This document shows, in pieces, positions 61,301 through 64,000 of a stretch of DNA of 64,000 nucleotides. The stretch is from Sclerodactyla briareus (Eukaryota > Echinodermata > Holothuroidea > Dendrochirotida > Sclerodactylidae), in the NCBI GenBank assembly GCA_026419785.1, contig JAODTK010005777.1:1-64000 (forward strand), read 5' to 3'. Within the stretch, counting starts at the first letter, position 1; the number at the start of each line of letters is the position of its first letter. A model generated the notes under the pieces. The model was not told the origin of the DNA, made no database searches, and saw nothing but the letters and a program-made list of their open reading frames with translations. Both the position numbers and the translations under genes were made by a program.

Positions 61301-62930
61301 TATTACTTCTTCTTTTCCTTCTCCCCTCCCTACATCCCTTCTCTTGCTTGTTCCCTGCACCTTTGTCCCATCTGTCGTTTCCTCTCTGCCCCTTCTACTC
61401 TCTGTGCAGCTCCTGTCGGTCTCATAATTTGTCCAGTCATGGTCCCCATTATGATACCCTCACCCCCCCCCCCCCCTTTTTCAATACATCCCCTCCCAGC
61501 TCATAATTTTGTCTGTCCAACATCTCGTCCTTCTCCTGTCAGCTGTCGTTTTTTCTCTCTTCTGCCTCTCTGCTCTCTACACTCTTGTGCTGTTCTCCCA
61601 TCATTTTGTCAGGCAGGTTGATCAGCTCCATAATCATGGTCCTATCCTGTACCATCACGACTTCCCCCCCCCCTCCTCTCCCCGCCACCAGCTCCTTCCC
61701 CTGCTCACCAATTTCTGATTTCTGCTGTACCACCTCTCGTTCCCTCTCCTTTCTAGCTACGCCTCTTCTCTGACTCTGCTCTTCTCCTCCTCACGTCTCC
61801 TCTGACTCCGTCCGCTCTCCTCTCTGGGCAGGGTGGTCTTGGTTGACTGTGCGTCAGGCGTTCCTTCTTCTGCCGTCACACGGAGTTCTTCTCATCTGCT
61901 CATAGGACCCTGTCTCCCGGGTCCTGCAAGCTGCTCTGAAAACAATGAAGCATCATTCAACTTCCAAGTATCATCATGCTTGAAAAAACAATTTTTCTGG
62001 AATGCCCTCAAGTGGTGAAAGTGCCTGTGGGAAAACATTTTAGGTGGCTATCTCAGATTTTAGATGCTTTTATATGTTCCTTGTAAATTTGTGAAAAACT
62101 ATGATACCAATCACAAGCTTTGGCCTGGAGCTTGCCTATCAAGGACATTAAGACATGCCATGGTATTCCCGACCTGCCTTAAAAGACTACTTATGAAGGG
62201 GAAAATTGTTACTCTAACAACAGGGAAACAGCCTCTCCATCACTTCCAGTTCAACAGTAGGTGTTGCAACATGACTAGGGCCCGCTAGTTTGTATTTTCC
62301 CAGTTTTTTTAGGGGGGAGACCATTTTTAGGTCACTATAGTGGAGAAGGGAAGGAAAGGAATTGTTGGGGGGACTTCTGTTGGCAATGAATTGAATTAGA
62401 ATGCTTCAACAATGACTAATCTGTAATGTACTATGTAGTTATTTGTATGTATATTTGTTCGAATCTGAATATTTGTTCAATTCTGAACTGTCGGCAAGAA
62501 TAATTTACTGTTTCATGGACAATAATTATCTCTTGAACCCAACAGTTAAAAATATCTGGAGTGGAATTAGCCTCATTTGCGTACTAAAGTAAAACTGTCC
62601 GTGTCGGGGGGGAGGAGGTGGGGGCCCCTGGTCATGTATGAGACTGACCTCGGTTCCATCAGAGGCACTCTTCAGCTGTCGTGCCCCAGCCCCTCTCTGG
62701 GCAAGGCTCTCTTTGTGCTGACCTCACGTTCCGTGTCAGTATGCCCGCCTTCCGCTGGATCGAGTTCTCCAGCTGCTGGCACTGACACGGCTTCAGAGCT
62801 CCGCAATGCGACTCTCCAGGCTGCCTGGACATCAGAGAGGGCGCCTTGTGTCCTGGAGCGAGGCCTCCGCAGTCGCCTGACGCTCCTGCTCAATGGTTGA
62901 ATGGAGCTGGGCATTGAGGGGCCTGCCACT
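49820..62930 (-). CDS. AKAP9: AKAP9/pericentrin-type centrosomal scaffold locus, 3' part
   Basis: AKAP9 (AKAP450) and pericentrin are giant coiled-coil scaffolds that bind PKA and gamma-tubulin nucleation factors and reach centrosome or Golgi through a C-terminal PACT domain. Here a series of minus-strand exons encodes heptad-rich helices (62.9-56.5 kb), a PACT exon (55.2 kb), a Ser/Arg/Pro-rich linker (54.3 kb) and the conserved terminal helix SLSQYIRRLENLQERI (52.6 kb; the family has LTDYITRLEALQRRL). Frames switch within several exons although splice sites are good, as in VPS50. The N-terminal bulk lies beyond the right edge. Invertebrates often have one gene for the AKAP9/PCNT pair. The symbol rests on linkage to VPS50 and the terminal helix. 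Confidence 0.88.
49835..49840 (-). terminator. Probable polyadenylation signal of the AKAP9-like gene
   Basis: On the minus strand AATAAA lies in CTAATAAAAGTTTATTTTCC, followed within 20-40 bases by a T-rich segment (TGCTTATTATGCTTG). It is the first well-placed signal downstream of the last coding exons, implying a transcript end near 49815. Inference from sequence only. Confidence 0.5.
50380..50672 (+). mobile_element. hAT-like non-autonomous element, right end
   Basis: Repeated ATTCCA/TTTCCAGG words end in CCATGACTTTTCCAGGTTTT, CCAGGTAAAGCTGGGAACCC, TG. The terminus CTGGGAACCCTG is the usual inverted repeat of these elements. The left end is unclear. Confidence 0.55.
50866..51086 (+). repeat. 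~26-bp GC-rich minisatellite, eight copies
   Basis: The unit AATCACAGAGGAGGCACACCCTCCCC repeats with 24-37 bp spacing (extra C's in later copies; one unit has CACAAAGG). It would lie in the 3' UTR of the AKAP9-like gene if the proposed transcript end is right. Both long frames through it are repeats, not genes. Confidence 0.95.
51531..51608 (-). CDS. AKAP9: AKAP9-like candidate last coding exon
   Basis: A strong acceptor (ATTGTGTTTTCACAG) opens the frame VSRLGIDERRIGLSSLVHQP then TNHSG and a stop. It lies between the conserved helix exon and the poly(A) signal, where a short C-terminal tail is expected. No sequence match to the family is visible, so the support is splice signal and position only. 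Confidence 0.4.
   Translation of the reverse strand: MSRLGIDERRIGLSSLVHQPTNHSG
52336..52440 (+). repeat. (GT)n microsatellite
   Basis: GT repeats at 52336-52381 and again at 52415-52432, just downstream of the 52.6-kb exon donor. Confidence 0.95.
52511..52644 (-). CDS. AKAP9: AKAP9-like exon, conserved C-terminal helix
   Basis: The acceptor CTGTCTCCACCTCTAG and the donor AGGA|GTGAGT bound 134 bp. It reads STLSCSRARRSLSPGDQADQ then SDASLSQYIRRLENLQERIP. The family ends with a helix of the form ALTDYITRLEALQRRLG, so the match (L-x-x-Y-I-x-R-L-E-x-L-Q-x-R) is good. The frame is uninterrupted. Confidence 0.88.
53695..53960 (+). mobile_element. hAT-like non-autonomous element fragment
   Basis: It begins CAGGGTCCCTGCAGATTTC and contains several CCATGACTTTT(T/C)CATGACTT words, the pattern of the widespread CAGGGTTCCC-ended hAT-like elements. 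The right end is not clear. A related right end lies at 50672. Confidence 0.5.
53940..54045 (+). repeat. ~34-bp direct duplication
   Basis: GTTAGCAACGTGGAACAGGTACAAA(A)CAGTCC occurs twice in a row, in an AKAP9-like intron. Confidence 0.9.
54199..54420 (-). CDS. AKAP9: AKAP9-like exon, Ser/Arg/Pro-rich linker
   Basis: The acceptor CTCTTCACAG and donor CCG|GTGAGG bound 222 bp (74 codons) with an uninterrupted frame: TNYLRTSSSARGSSRAESRA, QSRSSQRTGISPESDPTRSP, then GIGCHSSSIPSPRADGDRVW and VWHEPPQLITPP. Low-complexity, disordered sequence between PACT and the final helix is usual in the family. Confidence 0.8.
55106..55346 (-). CDS. AKAP9: AKAP9/pericentrin PACT-domain exon
   Basis: The acceptor TTCTCTCCTGCAG and donor GAG|GTAAGG bound 241 bp. 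It reads YQRLYGKYLRAESFRKSLVY, QKRYLLLLLGGFQHTEEAAL, ALIARMGGYPNPSNMPQAPR and AAFTKFRSAVR. These are hallmarks of the PACT centrosome-targeting domain (LYGKYLRAESFRKALIYQKK, LLLLLGGFQECE, ALIARMGG, FTRFRSAVR). After FRSAVR one missing G in an AGGG run would restore VVIAVSR, as the family has V/S-IAISR. The next conserved piece (RMKFLVRRW) was not found between 54.4 and 55.1 kb. Confidence 0.95.
55628..55692 (+). repeat. 17-bp tandem repeat, about four copies
   Basis: ACACAGTT(T/C)AAGTATA repeats four times in an AKAP9-like intron. Confidence 0.9.
56388..56490 (+). repeat. 49-bp tandem duplication over a splice donor
   Basis: GGGTAGAAGGATT.GGGATGATACCTTGCTCTGGGAGGAGCTACCATTG occurs twice in direct repeat (period 49) with one or two differences. 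It spans the end of the 56.5-kb exon and its donor. Confidence 0.95.
56463..56649 (-). CDS. AKAP9: AKAP9-like exon, coiled coil, with duplicated donor
   Basis: The acceptor TCCTCTTGCAG leads into SKGEYRRGLAEE, then after one shift RLWDRERATIQNSLRQAERE, IIRLKLDLEHTAMESEADLQ and PNGSSSQSK, ending AAG|GTATCA. A 49-bp tandem duplication places a second identical donor at 56414, so two 5' splice sites compete. Using the distal one adds 49 bp and shifts frame. Confidence 0.82.
57132..57301 (-). CDS. AKAP9: AKAP9-like exon, coiled coil
   Basis: The acceptor ATATTCAG and the near-perfect donor ACG|GTGAGT bound 170 bp. It begins TSNGVPASQS and, after one base shift, reads LELKATHPEPELTDYITKL then SEDKSAVRRQVAQLEEQLWS and LRHRSST. 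This is a convincing coiled-coil exon. Confidence 0.82.
58003..58115 (-). CDS. AKAP9: AKAP9-like exon, coiled coil
   Basis: It reads VLQHSTSTRQEIHGLERNLQ then EVTAD, a heptad pattern, with the donor GGAG|GTGAGC. A shift after EVTAD is needed to reach the donor. Acceptor candidates are CCAACAG or AACCAG just upstream. Confidence 0.6.
58238..58515 (+). mobile_element. tRNA-derived SINE
   Basis: AGCGTCGGCTCCCACCCGGG then AGACCGTGGTTCGATGCCAG is a tRNA-like head with a near-perfect B box GGTTCGATGCC (58279-58289). The body follows with ATACCAAAGACTTAAAG...TTCTCGCTGAGCACTCAG and a second C-run-containing half. This head and body are typical of invertebrate SINEs. It is intronic in the AKAP9-like gene, antisense to it. 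Confidence 0.75.
59212..59391 (-). CDS. AKAP9: AKAP9-like probable exon
   Basis: A good acceptor (CTCTTCTGCTCTCAG) starts EFKDSQRARVLPPDRAHLLT, then SSKAVRQRLQLIAVRQSEGL. After a shift it reads AEKVTVLCRDRSLL. The end GGGGAG|GTCATT is a weak donor. It is helix-like and charged, with no family motif that I recognise. Confidence 0.5.
60659..60800 (-). CDS. AKAP9: AKAP9-like exon, coiled coil
   Basis: The frame reads DLELAHQLAQQRIEALKASG then DWRGQAQIALEELQAAQEKK, a clean heptad pattern for over 45 residues without interruption. The donor is probably AGC|GTAGGC. The acceptor is not obvious, so the upper edge is approximate. Confidence 0.75.
60990..61935 (-). CDS. AKAP9: Possible AKAP9-like purine-rich coiled-coil exon(s) with internal repeats
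   Basis: After the acceptor TTGTTTTCAG the minus strand is purine-rich for over 900 bp. It reads, in several frames, charged helix-like stretches: EREREVVQQKSEIGEQGKEL, LQKEQEKGAENRQV and EVDRQKLVSKRKGCQEE. Sequence near 61660-61780 is repeated near 61115-61240 (TGCTCACTAATTTCTGCCTG and its variant on the plus strand), and the MIMELINLPDKMM piece has a decayed partner ~200 bp away. No single frame stays open, so this may be a coding repeat hit by indels or simply a polypurine tract. Confidence 0.35.
62649..62930 (-). CDS. AKAP9: AKAP9-like exon, coiled coil
   Basis: A very strong acceptor (CTTTCTTCTGTTTTTTTAG) opens the in-phase frame LNAQLHSTIEQERQATAEAS then LQDTR. It continues in other frames as SLESRIAEL and QCQQLENSIQRKAGILT, all heptad-like. 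The proposed donor is GAG|GTCAGT, with GGAAC|GTGAGG inside as an alternative. At least two single-base shifts are needed. Confidence 0.7.
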
Positions 62931-63480
62931 CTAAAAAAACAGAAGAAAGAAGCTAAAGATTTAGATATGGTTTTCACTCACCCTCTCACGAGGAGCCACA
63001 TGCACTGGAAGGAAGCCCTACTGCATCCAACCTGCCTTCAATCACCAGAGGTTTTTCCATCCAGCCCAGCGACCAGGCCTGGCCTGCCCATCCTTCTTAC
63101 CAAATCAATGGGTGGTACCAGCCAAGCTGCGCCAACCGGCTATGGGTCATCCGGACAGGGTGCTCCAATCGACTACAGATTGGAATGCCAGCCCCATGGT
63201 GAAGCTACCCAAAGAAAACTGACCTTGCTGCCCCGTATTTTTTACCCCCCTCCTGGAAGTGGACAGTACCCACAAGTTGTTTTCCCAGTGAGGGACACAG
63301 TTCTTTTGCCTATATAGAGCTAGTCTGTATTAGGAGGTGATATAGTCAATAGTGGCGCACCGCACAAATGCAATGTTGGTTGTGCATGCCGGATGAAAGC
63401 CAGCAGGAAACTAGACAGCGCAGGAGGGTTTAAACAGCAGACGTGTATATCCCAGCAGAAACAACCTTTGTGGACCTCAT
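62931..63480. other. Presumed AKAP9-like intron, nothing recognised
   Basis: The minus strand shows no clear exon here. A 138-codon plus-strand frame (62901-63317) overlaps the 62.9-kb exon and has no recognisable domain. Confidence 0.4.
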
Positions 63481-63965
63481 TAGGGGAATCACATTGACCT
63501 CAGTGACTTTGAAATGCCCCACGTGTTGTTCAGGACAACTGTAGTCAACATCCCCAATTTGTGTTTTTTAATATGACCAAGGTTAGATAAGTTACATGAT
63601 AGATGCAAACTGACCCTGGACCTTGAAATGACTCCTGTTGTTTAGACTAACAACAGTCCCCATCCACCGAGTTTTGTTCAATCCGGACCAAAGTTGCGAA
63701 AAATCGCGAGAAAACACAAAACTGACCTCTTGGTGACCCTTGAATCACCGTCATGTTATTCGGGACCAACTTTTGTCCCCACCCACTAAGTTCTGTGTGA
63801 AATCAGACTAATTCTGTATTTTGCCAAAAAAAACCCCAAAATGGGACCTTGGGTGAGCTCGAAATCAATGTCATTTTTCGGGACAAACTTTTGTCCCCAC
63901 CCACTAAGTTTGTGTAATGGATATGACCTCAGTATTTTCGTGTAAACCCACAAAATAGAGGGCAG
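63480..63965 (+). repeat. ~118-bp tandem repeat, four units, at the window edge
   Basis: GTCCCCACCCACTAAGTTTGTG variants recur at about 63549, 63656, 63775 and 63893. TTCGGGACAAACTTTTG and TGACCTT..GAAAT are also repeated. The last unit is followed by AGAGGGCAGCAGACAAGCAG. It may be the core of another tandem-core element whose ends are outside or unclear. Confidence 0.75.
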
Positions 63966-64000
63966 CAGACAAGCAGTGATGCCCACTATCAAAAACGTAT

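Noticed and set aside
62901-63317. 138-codon plus-strand frame
   Set aside because: It overlaps the 62.9-kb coiled-coil exon on the other strand, has biased Pro/Gly/Ser content and no recognised domain. It cannot be excluded entirely but is unsupported.
1-64000. Retrovirus-like, Polinton-like or other virus-derived elements; CRISPR arrays
   Set aside because: No LTR pairs, gag/pol, integrase, capsid or polymerase motifs and no CRISPR-type spacing were seen. The only reverse-transcriptase traces are short LINE remnants, and the tandem arrays have no unique spacers.

Overview
This is a window of animal nuclear DNA, AT-rich, intron-rich and full of dispersed and tandem repeats. There are no bacterial operons and no long open frames. 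TGACC-rich repeats, cut-and-paste MITE-like elements, LINE fragments and tRNA-derived SINE-like pieces suggest a marine invertebrate, probably an invertebrate deuterostome (echinoderm, hemichordate or lancelet-like). The phylum is an inference I cannot settle. Many conserved exons need one or two single-base shifts to stay in frame, and the tandem arrays carry scattered one-base gaps. That pattern fits an imperfectly polished long-read assembly, and it explains why no long ORF marks the real genes.

Two conserved host genes can be read, both on the minus strand. The first, about 36.6 kb down to 4.0 kb and continuing past the left edge, is syndetin (VPS50/CCDC132), the specific subunit of the EARP endosomal-recycling tether. 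I could place 18 exons plus one weaker candidate. They run in the right order and mostly have good splice sites. The second, about 62.9 kb down to 49.8 kb and continuing past the right edge, is an AKAP9/pericentrin-type centrosomal and Golgi scaffold. It has coiled-coil exons, a PACT-domain exon, a Ser/Arg/Pro-rich exon, the conserved C-terminal helix and a probable poly(A) signal. AKAP9 and VPS50 also lie close together on human 7q21, so the pair looks like conserved linkage.

VPS50 introns hold four copies, in one orientation, of a composite element (family 1). Its parts are a left end containing GATTCCTTGA, a core array of ~312-bp monomers (about 8.5, 20 and 5.5 copies; one remnant lacks the array), a CA-rich microsatellite and a right-end hairpin whose arms match the left end. 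An unrelated element at 46.0-47.7 kb (family 2) has the same plan: a TTAGCTCAAAC left end, a ~148-bp core arranged as ~447-bp trimers, a GATA microsatellite and a TAGCTCAA/TTTGAGCTA hairpin. This plan is that of Helentron-derived non-autonomous elements (DINE/HINE, bivalve 'pearl').

The rest is intronic or intergenic DNA: LINE remnants (3.0-3.5 and 26.4 kb), SINE-like pieces (19.1, 43.0 and 58.2 kb), a long-TIR MITE (35.5 kb), pairs of dispersed repeats (16.6/44.1 kb and 32.4/45.1 kb), short tandem arrays (3.9, 4.8, 17.7 and 63.5 kb), a minisatellite (50.9 kb), microsatellites and many poly-C/G tracts. From 36.6 to 49.8 kb, between the two genes, I see repeats only. The VPS50 first exon and promoter were not located.
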